A stretch of 64,000 nt of DNA. Origin: Lacticaseibacillus suibinensis (GTDB lineage Bacteria > Bacillota > Bacilli > Lactobacillales > Lactobacillaceae). A model generated the notes under the pieces. That model worked only from the letters and a program-made list of their open reading frames with translations, was not told where the DNA came from and ran no database searches. The position numbers and the translations under genes were made by a program. Where the stretch lies: positions 31,285 to 95,284 of the forward strand of contig NZ_RHOK01000011.1 of the NCBI RefSeq assembly GCF_003946175.1, written 5' to 3'. This document shows, piece by piece, positions 1 to 9,035 of the stretch (position 1 is its first letter; the number at the start of each line of letters is the position of its first letter).

Positions 1-1
1 A

Positions 2-298
2 TTGCCTAACCTACTGCGCATTGCGCAGAAATACGAAACGATTTCGCATCATGAAGTCAAAACGCAAGATACCTATGACGTGTTGACCACTGCCGCCAAC
101 ACCCTCGCCGACTTGGCGGCCACCATCAAAGATGGCTATGCGGCATTTGTCGAAAGCGATATCGATGACTTGGAAGCCGATTTGAACTTGGCCAAGCAGC
201 AGATTAAACCACGCTTGACTGAATCGACCCAGCCGCTGAACCGGCAAGTTAATTTGAATGCAACCATTAAGGAAGAAACGGGGCATGAACATGAATGA
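2..298 (+). CDS. XpaC-like protein, C-terminal part (cut by left edge)
   Basis: Open from the first bases of the window, so this is the 3' end of a longer gene. The visible ~98 residues are hydrophilic and helical, with heptad-like stretches ([17 protein letters not shown]). The stop overlaps the start of the TelA-family gene by 14 bases. XpaC-TelA pairs are common in Firmicutes, and the assignment rests on that neighbour and on the helical composition. The function of XpaC proteins is not well defined (the name comes from hydrolysis of a chromogenic phosphate in Bacillus). The real start lies outside the window. Confidence 0.55.
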   Translation: MPNLLRIAQKYETISHHEVKTQDTYDVLTTAANTLADLAATIKDGYAAFVESDIDDLEADLNLAKQQIKPRLTESTQPLNRQVNLNATIKEETGHEHE

Positions 299-1484
299 CG
301 AACCGACACCACAACCAACTAGCACTCAAGCCGATCCAGACCTACTCAATGACCTGCTGAGCCAGCCCTTCACCGCCGCCGCGCCTGCTGCCGCTACCGG
401 CCAAGCACCAGAAGCGCAGGTGAAAAAAGCTAACCTCACGCCTGAGCAGGAAAAACAGGCCAAAGACCTGGCCGCCCAAATCGATGTCAAAAACACCGAA
501 GCGGTGATGAACTATGGCGCCAACGCCCAAAAGCAGCTCGGCCAGTTCTCTCAGACCATGCTGGACAAGGTGCAAAGCCAAGACACGGGTGCAGTCGGCG
601 ATGCGTTGACCTCACTCATGGCCCGGCTGAATGAAGCCAATCCGGATGAGTTACGGGCCGAAAACAACAACGTCTTCAAGAAAATCTTCGGCAAAGTGCG
701 CCGCTCGATTTTCGAAATTACCGCGAAGTACCAAAAAATTGGCGCTCAAATCGACACCATTGCGGCCCGCCTTGGCAAGGAGCAGCAAGGCCTGATCAAC
801 GACAACAAAATGCTTGATGAACTTTACGTCCAAAACAAGGCCTACTTTGATGCACTGAACATCTACATTGCAGCGGCCAAGATGAAGCAAGAAGAACTCT
901 TGACCACCACCATTCCCGCTGCGATGAAGGAAGCGCAAGATTCCGGCGATCAAATGAAGGTCCAGGAAGTCAACGACCTCAAGCAGTTCGAGGCTCGGCT
1001 GGAAAAACGCGCCTACGACCTGCAGCTGGCCCGTGAAATCACCTTGCAGCAGGCCCCGCAAATCCGCCTGATTCAAAATACCAATCAGGCTCTGGCAGAA
1101 AAAATCCAGGCCTCCATCAATACTGCCATTCCGCTCTGGAAGAACCAGGTGGCGATCGCCCTCACCTTATTGCGCCAAAAAGATGCCGTCACCGCCCAGC
1201 GGGAAGTCTCCGAAACCACCAACGATTTGCTCAAGAAGAATTCGAATATGTTGAAGATTTCGGCCATCGAAACCGCCAAGGAAAACGAACGTGGCGTCGT
1301 CGATATCGAAACCCTCACCCAAACCCAAAACGATTTGGTCGACACCTTGCAGCAAACCCTCCAGATTCAGCAGGAAGGCCGCGCCAAGCGCCAAGCCGCC
1401 GAATTGGAACTGGGCAAAATGGAAGAAGACCTCAAGAACCACCTGCTCGATTACACCCATGGCGATATGCATCCCCGCCAGTAA
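285..1484 (+). CDS. TelA-family toxic anion resistance protein
   Basis: 399 residues with a low-complexity N-terminus (about 1-60, rich in Pro/Ala/Gln) followed by a long, almost entirely helical body typical of TelA/KlaA proteins (about 350-400 aa), with segments such as [22 protein letters not shown] and a run of coiled-coil helices. No membrane segment or signal is visible. The start is ATG 285 because AAGGAAG at 269-275 sits 9 bases upstream. It overlaps the preceding XpaC-like gene and is probably translated with it. The family is linked to tellurite or toxic-peptide tolerance by genetics, but the mechanism is unclear. A strong hairpin terminator follows. Confidence 0.8.
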   Translation: MNMNDEPTPQPTSTQADPDLLNDLLSQPFTAAAPAAATGQAPEAQVKKANLTPEQEKQAKDLAAQIDVKNTEAVMNYGANAQKQLGQFSQTMLDKVQSQDTGAVGDALTSLMARLNEANPDELRAENNNVFKKIFGKVRRSIFEITAKYQKIGAQIDTIAARLGKEQQGLINDNKMLDELYVQNKAYFDALNIYIAAAKMKQEELLTTTIPAAMKEAQDSGDQMKVQEVNDLKQFEARLEKRAYDLQLAREITLQQAPQIRLIQNTNQALAEKIQASINTAIPLWKNQVAIALTLLRQKDAVTAQREVSETTNDLLKKNSNMLKISAIETAKENERGVVDIETLTQTQNDLVDTLQQTLQIQQEGRAKRQAAELELGKMEEDLKNHLLDYTHGDMHPRQ

Positions 1485-1500
1485 TCAGCGGCAACGTCAA

Positions 1501-1534
1501 AGCAGCGAATTCTCATCGAATTCGCTGCTTTTTT
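1501..1534 (+). terminator. Intrinsic terminator after telA-like gene
   Basis: Perfect 12-bp stem AGCAGCGAATTC / GAATTCGCTGCT with a 5-base loop, followed by a T run. It ends the xpaC-telA unit. Confidence 0.9.
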
Positions 1535-1551
1535 GTACATTCAAGTCTGAT

Positions 1552-2040
1552 TCAACCGAGCGGCTTCACCATGTTGTACCACACCTCACCGGCATGGCTA
1601 GAGGCAGATTGGCCTTCGTTGCGAAAGCCATGTGTTGCATAAAATGGCACCAGGCGCATCAAGCACGTCAGCGTGATGGCGCGCCGGTGTTGCGCAGCGG
1701 CCACTTGGGCCAGCTGCGCAAGCAACTGGCCCCCTAAGCCTTGGCCGCGGCGGTTTGGCGCCACCGCCAAACTCAGGACGGCCTGATAAGGCGCAACTGC
1801 CGCATTGGCCGCCGCCTTAGCGAATAACTCATCAGTCAAATACCGCTGGTCAATCGCAGGCCCAACAATGTAGCCCAGCACTTGATCGGCGACGACGGCG
1901 ACAATAAAGGTCTCCGGATAAGCCGCAATGCGGGCCTGCATGCTACTTTTGGTGGCGGCTTCGGCGGGACTGAAGCCCGCAGTTTCAATGGCCATAATGG
2001 CCGCCAGGTCACTAGCCTGGGCCGGGCGAAATTGAGTCAC
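1552..2040 (-). CDS. GNAT-family N-acetyltransferase
   Basis: About 162 residues with the GNAT acetyl-CoA site (RRGQGLG around residue 98) after the beta-4 strand SLAVAPNRRGQG, and a late HGFRNEG segment. The N-terminal pattern FRPAQASDLAAIMAIE and the PAEAATKSSMQARI segment resemble arylalkylamine-type acetyltransferases, but the substrate cannot be read from sequence. I prefer the GTG start at 2040: AAAGGAG lies at 2049-2055 with an 8-base spacer. An upstream ATG at 2067 overlaps the previous stop as TAATG but lacks a good ribosome site. Last gene of a three-gene minus-strand operon. Confidence 0.8.
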   Translation of the reverse strand: MTQFRPAQASDLAAIMAIETAGFSPAEAATKSSMQARIAAYPETFIVAVVADQVLGYIVGPAIDQRYLTDELFAKAAANAAVAPYQAVLSLAVAPNRRGQGLGGQLLAQLAQVAAAQHRRAITLTCLMRLVPFYATHGFRNEGQSASSHAGEVWYNMVKPLG

Positions 2041-2066
2041 AATCAGGGCTCCTTTGGGGGCAGTCA

Positions 2067-2714
2067 TTAGAGAATGGAGACATTGCCTTCATCCAAGTCG
2101 GTATGAGTTAAATAAGCAGTTTGGTTGTACACATCTAAGTAAAAACGGCCCTCATGCACCGCGAGAATCGAAGTGGACAGATTTTTCAAGCCGAGCAAAT
2201 TCTCGTTGCCAGTCGCCGCTTTGATGCCCAGTTGGCTGATTCCACCATGGGAAAACACTAAGGCATTTTCATTTTCGCCGAGGCTGGCGGCAATCTGCTG
2301 CAGTGCCTTGCGAAACCGGCTGCGCGCTTGATCAAAATCTTCCACGCCTAACGCTTGAAGCGCCGGATCATTTTCACGGTGGGACAACTTCGCAAACAGG
2401 GTTGGTGAGGTGGCAATCAAATCAGCGCGCTGTTTGCCTTCCCATTGGCCAAAGGAAAGCTCCTTCAGCCCCACCAAAGATTGAATTGGGAGCGTCAGCC
2501 CCATCGCTTCAGTCACGATGGTGGCCGTTTGCTGCGCCCGGGCAATTGGGCTGGTGTAGACCTGGGTAAACGGATACGCCGCTAAATACTGCGCCAGTTG
2601 GTGATAACCGGTCAGATCAGCGGTCGGTAGCTGACTGTCGGCCCCGGCCCCTTGCAGGCGCTTGGCCAAATTCCAAGCGGTTTTGCCATGGCGAATGATA
2701 AACAAACGCTTCAT
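2067..2714 (-). CDS. Histidine phosphatase (phosphoglycerate-mutase superfamily)
   Basis: 215 residues. The phosphate-pocket RHG motif appears at residues 8-10 (IIRHGKTAWN), the conserved SPIARAQQTA follows at about 55-64, and the second catalytic histidine is in VFSHGG. These mark a small-molecule or sugar-phosphate phosphatase of the GpmB/CobC/PhoE type rather than a glycolytic mutase; the substrate is unknown. The start overlaps the preceding ComA-like stop as ATGA, indicating coupled translation. Confidence 0.85.
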   Translation of the reverse strand: MKRLFIIRHGKTAWNLAKRLQGAGADSQLPTADLTGYHQLAQYLAAYPFTQVYTSPIARAQQTATIVTEAMGLTLPIQSLVGLKELSFGQWEGKQRADLIATSPTLFAKLSHRENDPALQALGVEDFDQARSRFRKALQQIAASLGENENALVFSHGGISQLGIKAATGNENLLGLKNLSTSILAVHEGRFYLDVYNQTAYLTHTDLDEGNVSIL

Positions 2715-3466
2715 TGAATTTTTCCCACGGTATCGCCGCGCAACCCGCGCCGCAAAGTTTCGACGGCGGTGGCTTCAGCCGCGGCAATGTTACCTAAGTT
2801 GACTTGCGGCCCAAATTTGAGAATCAAGGCCACTTGCTGCGGCTTCAGCGGCGCTTCAAAAATCAAGCGGTCGCGGCCTGCTTTCGCCAGCGCGTCCAGT
2901 TCACTTTCAATAATGGCCCCACTTGCGTCATAGATGCCGATATTTTTGCCGGCTTCTCTGGCTTCGAGGATGACATAGTTGGCGCCAGCGGCCAAATCGG
3001 CCTGGATTTCGGCAAGTCGCTGCGGCACGGTCAGCTCATGATCCAGAGTGGGATTTTTCTTGCCGACTTCCGTGAGCACAAACAAGCCAGCCGCCTGGGC
3101 TTGTTCAATCAACACCTGCCGCCTGGCCGGCGTAATGACCGTGGAGCCATCGCTGATCTCCACCCCGTTGAACCCTAAGGCCTGGGTTTCCTGCAAGAAA
3201 GCAGCGTACTGCCCGGCGGCTTCCGCGACTTCCAGCAGTGTGCCGCCGGGATAAACCACAATGTTGGCCTGCCGATACAACGCGACTTTTTGTTTGATCA
3301 GATTCCGGTCCATGGTTGCCGCCGTGCCCCAGCCCAACTTAATGAAGTCGATCGTGGCGCCGGCAGTGGCCACCAAATCCGTCGCTGCATTCAGCCCAAA
3401 GCCTTTGTCCAAGACCATTGTTTTACCAGCCCCGCTCTGGGCGCCTAAAAAATCGTAAGCTAACAT
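2711..3466 (-). CDS. Phosphosulfolactate synthase (ComA)-like protein
   Basis: 251 residues forming a TIM-barrel-like pattern with ComA-family signatures: DKGFG near the start, DFIKLGWGT, VYPGGTLLEVA, FNGVEISDGS and VILEAREAGKNIG. In archaea ComA adds sulfite to phosphoenolpyruvate in coenzyme M synthesis, and Bacillus relatives make sulfolactate. Nothing else of such a pathway is visible here, so the substrate in this organism is uncertain. The true start is ATG 3466, behind GGAGGG (3474-3479); the longer reading frame begins inside the ribosome site. It heads an operon with a phosphatase and a GNAT gene. Confidence 0.75.
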   Translation of the reverse strand: MLAYDFLGAQSGAGKTMVLDKGFGLNAATDLVATAGATIDFIKLGWGTAATMDRNLIKQKVALYRQANIVVYPGGTLLEVAEAAGQYAAFLQETQALGFNGVEISDGSTVITPARRQVLIEQAQAAGLFVLTEVGKKNPTLDHELTVPQRLAEIQADLAAGANYVILEAREAGKNIGIYDASGAIIESELDALAKAGRDRLIFEAPLKPQQVALILKFGPQVNLGNIAAAEATAVETLRRGLRGDTVGKIQ

Positions 3467-3539
3467 ATCCTGACCCTCCAAACAAATGATTTGATTAGAA
3501 CCAGCTTAAACAAAAAGTGTGACTTTTTTGGGATCATTG

Positions 3540-4976
3540 TTAGCTCTTTTCACCGGCGCGCATCGTCAGCATCCGGTACGCCGTCAGCGCCACCGCCACC
3601 ACACATAATGCCGTCGCGGCGATGAAGGCAACATGCATGCCATCGATGAACAGTTGGGGCTGCTTGGCCAGATAGGTCGTCACCTTGCGGCCGGCTTCGT
3701 TGCTCATCGCGGCGTACAACACGGTGGTCGAAGCGGAAATGCCGACGACCATGCCCATGTTCCGGGCCAAGGCATTGAGTCCCCCTGCCACTCCGAGGTC
3801 TTTCGGGGCCACGGCGGACATGATCAAGGTGTTATTGGGCGACTGAAAAGCACCATTGCCAAAGCCCATCAACACGATAATCGCCATCACAAGCAGCCAC
3901 GGCGTGTTTAAGCCCAAGAAAATAAAACCAGCCTGGGCCAGCAAAATCACGCACAAGCCAACCAGCGTGATGCCGTAAGGGCCTTTTTTATCCGAGAGAC
4001 TCCCAGACAGTGGCGCGATGATCACCTGCACCACTGGGAAAAGCATCAGCAGATAGCCGGCAGTGGTGGCGGTCAAGCCCCGGGCATTTTCAAGGTAAAA
4101 CGGCCAAATCACATTGGCAAAGAAGTTGGTGATGAAAATCAAAAAGCCGACCAGTAGCGAAATGGTGAATTCCTTATTCTTAAACAAGCCCAAGGACACC
4201 ATCGGCTCAGGCACCCGGCGTTCAATCTGAATGAACGCTGCTAATGCGAGCACCGCCACGGCGAACGCAGCGAGGATGCCAGGCTGGGTGAAGCCCACTT
4301 CCTGGCCGATAAAAATGCCAAGAAATAAGCTCAGGATGAACACCACAAAGGCACTAAAGCCGAGCCAGTCAATCTGCGTTTTGGCCCGCGGTAAGTCTTT
4401 AGGAAAGACGATTTGCCCCACAATCATGGTGATGATGCCCAGTGGCAAGTTGATCCAGAAAATGTACCCCCAAGGCAAGGCGCCCAGAATCAAGCCGCCC
4501 AAGCCGGGTCCGGCAATCGAGCCCACCGACACAAAAGAGCCGATCAGGCCCAAGGCTTTGCCGCGTTCCCGCAGCGGGAAGACTTCGGTGATAATGCCGT
4601 TGTTATTCGCCATCGTCATCGACGCCCCCAGTGCCTGCACCACTCGTGCGCCAAGCAGCAGCGCGAAGCTGTGGTTGAAGCCAGCCAGCAGCGAGCCAAT
4701 GGTGAATAGCACCGTACCGATGCGAAAAATGCGAATCTTGCCGAAGATATCCCCTAGTTTGCCCATCATCAGCAGCAAAGCACAGATGACGATCAGATAA
4801 ATCGACACGATCCATTCAGCCACATTCATTTTCAAGCCCATATCCTGGCTGATCACCGGCAAGGCAATATTGACAATGGAAGCATCTAGCGTGGACATAA
4901 TGGTGAACATCCCCACCGCGGTAATGATCCACCAGCGATTCTTTTGCACTTTGGGATCATCAACGTAATTTTGCAT
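3540..4976 (-). CDS. MFS drug exporter, DHA2 (14-TM) family
   Basis: 478 residues with about 14 hydrophobic segments. The start region carries the DHA2 antiporter motif LDASIVNIALP, and the loop between helices 2 and 3 reads GKLGDIFGKIRIFRIG. The RVVQALGAS and GPGLGGLI motifs of EmrB/QacA-type proton/drug antiporters follow. The start is ATG 4976 with AGGAGA just upstream; the longer frame adds an unsupported basic leader. A consensus promoter lies upstream. Substrate is not predictable. A second DHA2 pump lies nearby on the other strand. Confidence 0.85.
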   Translation of the reverse strand: MQNYVDDPKVQKNRWWIITAVGMFTIMSTLDASIVNIALPVISQDMGLKMNVAEWIVSIYLIVICALLLMMGKLGDIFGKIRIFRIGTVLFTIGSLLAGFNHSFALLLGARVVQALGASMTMANNNGIITEVFPLRERGKALGLIGSFVSVGSIAGPGLGGLILGALPWGYIFWINLPLGIITMIVGQIVFPKDLPRAKTQIDWLGFSAFVVFILSLFLGIFIGQEVGFTQPGILAAFAVAVLALAAFIQIERRVPEPMVSLGLFKNKEFTISLLVGFLIFITNFFANVIWPFYLENARGLTATTAGYLLMLFPVVQVIIAPLSGSLSDKKGPYGITLVGLCVILLAQAGFIFLGLNTPWLLVMAIIVLMGFGNGAFQSPNNTLIMSAVAPKDLGVAGGLNALARNMGMVVGISASTTVLYAAMSNEAGRKVTTYLAKQPQLFIDGMHVAFIAATALCVVAVALTAYRMLTMRAGEKS

Positions 4977-5054
4977 ATCGTTCTCCTTTAACGACGCGGC
5001 CAGGGGCATTCGCCGTTTGCGAATCGGTTGCGACCTGACCAAATATTCTTTGCT

Positions 5055-5083
5055 AGTATATCTGTGAATTTTCTGAAAATCAA
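5055..5083 (-). promoter_or_regulatory. SigA-type promoter of the DHA2 exporter
   Basis: Minus-strand TTGATT (5083-5078), 17-base spacer, TATACT (5060-5055), about 80 bases before the ATG. Confidence 0.75.
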
Positions 5084-5215
5084 ATTTGGCTCACCGTGTC
5101 TTTACACATCTATTGCGAGAGCTTTACGTCGGCTACGCAACAATTACGGCACTCATATCGTTTATTTACTTTCAGCCTTTATGCTGGTGATATTCCACTA
5201 AGGGGGGAAACCAAA

Positions 5216-6100
5216 ATGAAAAAAAGCATTTTACTACTCGCCGCCACGCTGACCTTAACCTTGGCCGCTTGCGGCAGTAAAACCACTAGCTCCGCCAGCA
5301 CGGCGAAAACCAGCAGCACCAGCGGCAAAATTGTCGCCGTCGGCTCGACGGCCTTACAGCCGCTCGTTGAACAAGCCGCAAAACAATATCAAACCGACAA
5401 CCCTGGCGTCGACATCACGGTGCAAGGCGGCGGGTCTGGCGCCGGTTTGAGCCAAGTTGCGGCCGGCGCAGTCACCATCGGCAATTCTGATGTGTTCGCC
5501 CAGGAAAAAGACGGCATCGACGCCAACAAGCTGGTCGACCACCAAGTCGCGGTGGTCGGCGTCGCGCCAGTCGTCCACCCTGGCGTTGGGGTGACCAACC
5601 TTTCTAGCGCCCAACTCGTGGGTATCTTCACTGGCACCATCACCAACTGGAAACAAGTCGGCGGGAAGGATCAAAGTATCGTCTTGATCAACCGCGCGCA
5701 GGGCTCTGGCACCCGCGCCACCTTCGAACAGCTCGCCTTGAAGACCACTAAGGTTAAAACCGCGCAAGAACAGGACTCCAGCGGCACCGTCGCCAAAATG
5801 GTCGCTTCGACGCCAGGCGCCATTTCCTACTTGGCCTTCTCCGCCATCACCAAGGACGTCAAAGCCTTGGCTTTCAATGGGGTGAAGCCAACCGCCGCCA
5901 ACGTTGCCACGAACGCTTGGCCAGTATGGGCCTATGAGCATATGTACACCAAAGGCTCGCCGAATGCCGCTACCGCTAAGTTTATCAACTACCTGCAAAG
6001 TAAAAGTGTGCAAGCTAAGCTCGTGACGCAAATGGGTTACATTCCGATTGTGGACATGCAAGTGGCCCGCACGCATGATGGCAAAATCGAAGACAAATAA
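5216..6100 (+). CDS. pstS: Phosphate-binding lipoprotein, PstS family
   Basis: 294 residues. The signal peptide has a lipobox LAAC with the lipidated Cys at 19, then a Ser/Thr/Ala linker. Ligand-site motifs of PstS are clear: VGSTALQPL, QGGGSGAG, IGNSD and RAQGSGTRATFE. It should bind phosphate at the outer face of the membrane for a PstCAB permease. No pstC, pstA, pstB or phoU lies beside it; both flanks are MFS genes. The start is ATG 5216 behind AGGGGGG; the upstream in-frame extension has no export logic. A strong terminator follows, so it is monocistronic. Confidence 0.85.
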   Translation: MKKSILLLAATLTLTLAACGSKTTSSASTAKTSSTSGKIVAVGSTALQPLVEQAAKQYQTDNPGVDITVQGGGSGAGLSQVAAGAVTIGNSDVFAQEKDGIDANKLVDHQVAVVGVAPVVHPGVGVTNLSSAQLVGIFTGTITNWKQVGGKDQSIVLINRAQGSGTRATFEQLALKTTKVKTAQEQDSSGTVAKMVASTPGAISYLAFSAITKDVKALAFNGVKPTAANVATNAWPVWAYEHMYTKGSPNAATAKFINYLQSKSVQAKLVTQMGYIPIVDMQVARTHDGKIEDK

Positions 6101-6108
6101 CTTTTGCT

Positions 6109-6136
6109 GGCCTAGCTACTTAGCTAGGCCTTTTTT
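6109..6136 (+). terminator. Intrinsic terminator after pstS
   Basis: Perfect 10-bp stem GGCCTAGCTA / TAGCTAGGCC, 2-base gap, then six T. Confidence 0.9.
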
Positions 6137-6215
6137 GCGTCTAGACGCTTTCTTTCGATAAGCATAAAATAATGGTTATACGATTTAACTCTGATAGCTA
6201 AAGGAAGCGCCACTT

Positions 6216-7679
6216 TTGACCAAACGCAACGTCATGATTGTTACCATCGCTTTGCTCTTATCCAATGTCATGTCTGGCATTGACGGCACCATTGTTAACA
6301 CTGCGCTGCCCGCCATTATCGCCGACTTACATGGCTTACAACTGATGGCCTGGATTGTCGCGGTTTTTCTGCTTGGCACTGCCGTCAGTACCTTGCTGTG
6401 GAGCAAGTTCGGCGAGCGCGTCGGCAACAAAACCGCCTACCAGTGGGCGACGATGGTGTTCGTGGTGGGCTCATTGCTCCAAGGGTTGGCGCCTAACATT
6501 GGGCTGCTGATTCTGACGCGGGGGCTGGCGGGCATTGGCAACGGCGGCATGATTTCACTGCCGTACATCATTTTCGCCCAGCTCTATCCTAAGGTGCGGG
6601 AACGGATGAAGGCCTTGGCGCTGGTCTCGGCTTTTTACAGCTTCGCCACCATTATCGGGCCGCTGATTGGCGGCTTTTTGGTGGACTACCTCTCTTGGCA
6701 CTGGGTCTTCTACATCAATGTCCCGATCGGCCTGCTCTCGGCAGCGATGGTGCAAGTCTTCTATCGCGCGCAGCGGCCCAGCCCTCGCCAAGCACCGCTG
6801 GACCGCCGCGGTGCCGTGCTGTTGGTGGGCCTGTTGGTCAGCTTGCTGGGCGGCCTGGAACTCATTGGCTTGACCGCGCTTTGGGTCGTCGGCTTGCTGC
6901 TGGGCCTCACATTAGCTTGTGGCGCTGGCCTCATCATGGCCGAACGGACGGCGCCGGATCCGGTCGTGCCTGCGCGCTTATTCCGTAACCACCGGCTTGT
7001 GCTCGACTTCGTGTTGTTCACGTTGATCTGGGGGGCCTTCGTGTCCTTTCTCACCTATGCGCCGATGTGGGCCCAAGGGCTACTTGGCACGTCGGCCTTG
7101 CTTGGGGGCGCGACACAAATTCCCGCCGCCTTCACTAACTTTGGCGGGTCCGAAGCCGTGCCGGTGCTACGGCGCCGCTTTAGTCCGCATCAAACTTTGA
7201 CCATTGCCATTGTGATTTTAACGTTGAGTTTCGTGGTGATGCGGCTACTGTCGCCAACCGCCCCATTTTGGCTTTTGCTCGTCGCCGGCGCTTTTGAAGG
7301 TTTTGGTAATGGCGCCTGCTTCAACGAATTGCAGGTCAAGGTCCAAGTCGACGCTGATCCAGCCGACGTTCCGGTCGCCACTTCGTTTAGTTTTCTGATT
7401 CGCATGCTGAGCCAAACCTTCACTACCGCCATCTTTGGTCTGGTCATGAACCAGCACCTGGCGGCAGGCATCGCCAAACATCCTCAAATCACCATGAACA
7501 TGATGAACAAACTGAGCGATGCCACCCAAGTTGGTCAACTGCCTCACGCTTGGCTCCCCACCATGCGCAGCATTCTTTATTCTGGGCTCCACGCGATTAT
7601 GCTACTGGCTTTGATTTTGATGCTGATTGCCTTGGCCTTGAATTTGCTGGCCCAATGGCGCGAACACCGCTTAGCCTAA
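6216..7679 (+). CDS. MFS transporter, DHA2 family
   Basis: 487 residues with about 14 hydrophobic spans. The antiporter motif is GIDGTIVNTALPAI, the loop-2/3 motif is SKFGERVGNK, and GPLIGGFLVDYLSWHWVFYINVP is typical of DHA2 pumps. The start is a TTG at 6216: AAGGAAG at 6201-6207 gives an 8-base spacer and no ATG fits better before residue 7. It is more divergent from the exporter at 3540-4976 than a recent duplicate would be. Substrate unknown. Confidence 0.85.
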   Translation: MTKRNVMIVTIALLLSNVMSGIDGTIVNTALPAIIADLHGLQLMAWIVAVFLLGTAVSTLLWSKFGERVGNKTAYQWATMVFVVGSLLQGLAPNIGLLILTRGLAGIGNGGMISLPYIIFAQLYPKVRERMKALALVSAFYSFATIIGPLIGGFLVDYLSWHWVFYINVPIGLLSAAMVQVFYRAQRPSPRQAPLDRRGAVLLVGLLVSLLGGLELIGLTALWVVGLLLGLTLACGAGLIMAERTAPDPVVPARLFRNHRLVLDFVLFTLIWGAFVSFLTYAPMWAQGLLGTSALLGGATQIPAAFTNFGGSEAVPVLRRRFSPHQTLTIAIVILTLSFVVMRLLSPTAPFWLLLVAGAFEGFGNGACFNELQVKVQVDADPADVPVATSFSFLIRMLSQTFTTAIFGLVMNQHLAAGIAKHPQITMNMMNKLSDATQVGQLPHAWLPTMRSILYSGLHAIMLLALILMLIALALNLLAQWREHRLA

Positions 7680-7688
7680 GGCCGCTCA

Positions 7689-7722
7689 CCCCGCCTTCAA
7701 GTCTTTGAGGCGGGGTTCCTTT
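7689..7722 (+). terminator. Probable terminator after the second MFS gene
   Basis: 8-bp GC stem CCCCGCCT / AGGCGGGG with a T-rich but interrupted tail. Confidence 0.65.
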
Positions 7723-8035
7723 CGCCTTTTTTAGGCCGTCACCAGATTGGCCCGACCAGTTTCATTAGTATTTGATGAAATAGTATTATGATATTCATCA
7801 TAAGATTGCATTTAGGTTAGAGAAGCCGTTTTACCATCTCAGTGGTGAAGCCTCTAATTTTAGCAAATATTTTTGTTTTTAATCAGTTTTTATCCCGCTT
7901 CCCCCTGGATTGGCGGCCTTTCGTCTTTCGACCAGAACGTGTTTTCTCGTCTTCAACCTAAAATTATGCCGATATAATTAAAGACAAATGGCAATGATGG
8001 TGGTATTCTGATGAGAAGATATTGGAGGCAGGGGT
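7723..8035. other. Intergenic stretch without a gene
   Basis: No convincing coding frame. It holds an AT-rich patch with the heptamer TTCATYA three times (7761-7767, inverted at 7773-7779, 7794-7800). A weak hairpin follows (TTAGAG...CTCTAA, about 7818-7858, with ACCA/TGGT inside) and then a T-rich run. A perfect -10 hexamer TATAAT sits at 7973-7978, with no clear -35, before the next gene, whose ribosome site GGAGG is at 8024-8028. Confidence 0.5.
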
Positions 8036-8980
8036 ATGAACGATGAACCGATTGCTGCGCTTGGGACCGACGCGGCTATAAATTTGCGTACCTTACAACA
8101 GCTTTTTCACCAAGCGCTAGCCGGTCAAACCCGGCTGGTCCAAATTCCACAGCAAACCCAGCTCGAGCCCTTGATTCTGCAACTCTCCGCCGTGGCGCCG
8201 CTGCATGAGCTGGCCATTATTGCGCCTAGTGGCAGCTTTCATGCCTTTAGTGTGCTGGTGACCTTGGCTAAAACCGTCAGCGCCCAGGGCACCGTGGTGA
8301 GTCTCACCACTGGCAATACGGTGCGGCTGTGCAATCAATATTTGAATGAAAGCGCCACGCACGGCGCCAGTCTGCACGCCTTAACGGCCAGACTGGCACT
8401 TTATGAGTGTTACCAGCCGCTAAAGCTACATCTCCTCACTGCGCGTTATGCGCAAGTCAGCATCAACATTGTTGCCACCTCAGCGCTATTCTCCACGCGG
8501 GTCGCGGCCAGCAGTGACTTGAATCTGTTAGCGGTCAATCCCATTGGTGATGATTCGTTGACCCCTTGGCATCAAATCGTCCAAACCGACCGGCACCCTG
8601 TCTACATCACAGCCGCCGGCGCCGCCACCACGCCAGTCGCCGAACCGGTGGCGCTTACCGTCAGCGAGCGCCAAGCGTTGTGGCAAGGGCAAGGGCCGGA
8701 CCGCGTGCGTCAGGCGGTTAAAATTGGCCGCATCCGCTACACCGTCTTCGAGTACCAAGCGCTGGCGCTGGTCATTTATGACGCGGCCCAAGAACCTTTC
8801 ATGGTGCACACCTTCCGGCATCGCGATGCCGCCACGATTGAAAAGCGCGCAAAAAAACTCGGCCACCTCGATGCGCTTTATCGCACCCCAGTGAGCAATG
8901 ATCACACGCTCACCACTTCTGCGGCATTGCACAAATTCGCCCACCGGCTCTTTCAAGCGGCACGTCATGGTCAGCCTTAG
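8036..8980 (+). CDS. Unrecognised 314-aa protein
   Basis: I do not recognise the family. The ATG is supported by GGAGG 7 bases upstream, a TATAAT box about 60 bases upstream and a strong terminator downstream, so it is a real monocistronic gene. The protein is soluble-looking, with no signal peptide or membrane span and only two cysteines. The first half (about 15-165) is Leu/Ala-rich with alternating strands and helices (LHELAIIAPSGSFHAF). The last 100 residues carry a more conserved-looking block (KIGRIRYTVFEYQALALVIY, then MVHTFRHRDAATIEKRAKKL) with a basic C-terminus. No catalytic motif stands out. Confidence 0.6.
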   Translation: MNDEPIAALGTDAAINLRTLQQLFHQALAGQTRLVQIPQQTQLEPLILQLSAVAPLHELAIIAPSGSFHAFSVLVTLAKTVSAQGTVVSLTTGNTVRLCNQYLNESATHGASLHALTARLALYECYQPLKLHLLTARYAQVSINIVATSALFSTRVAASSDLNLLAVNPIGDDSLTPWHQIVQTDRHPVYITAAGAATTPVAEPVALTVSERQALWQGQGPDRVRQAVKIGRIRYTVFEYQALALVIYDAAQEPFMVHTFRHRDAATIEKRAKKLGHLDALYRTPVSNDHTLTTSAALHKFAHRLFQAARHGQP

Positions 8981-8983
8981 CCC

Positions 8984-9030
8984 AACCAAAAACGGCAACC
9001 CATCTTAACAATGGGTTGCCGTTTTTGGTT
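8984..9030. terminator. Bidirectional terminator
   Basis: Perfect 20-bp stem (8984-9003 with 9011-9030) and a 7-base loop. The AAAAA/TTTTT stretches lie within the arms, so it can stop the 314-aa gene on plus and the cold-shock gene on minus. Confidence 0.9.
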
Positions 9031-9035
9031 AGTCT

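Noticed and set aside
3505..3530. AAAAAGT/ACTTTTT inverted repeat as a terminator of the MFS gene
   Set aside because: Stem is only seven mostly A-T pairs with a 3-base loop; too weak to call.
7818..7890. Hairpin as a T-box or riboswitch for the 314-aa gene
   Set aside because: No T-box sequence or known aptamer consensus, and it lies upstream of the TATAAT box that probably drives that gene.
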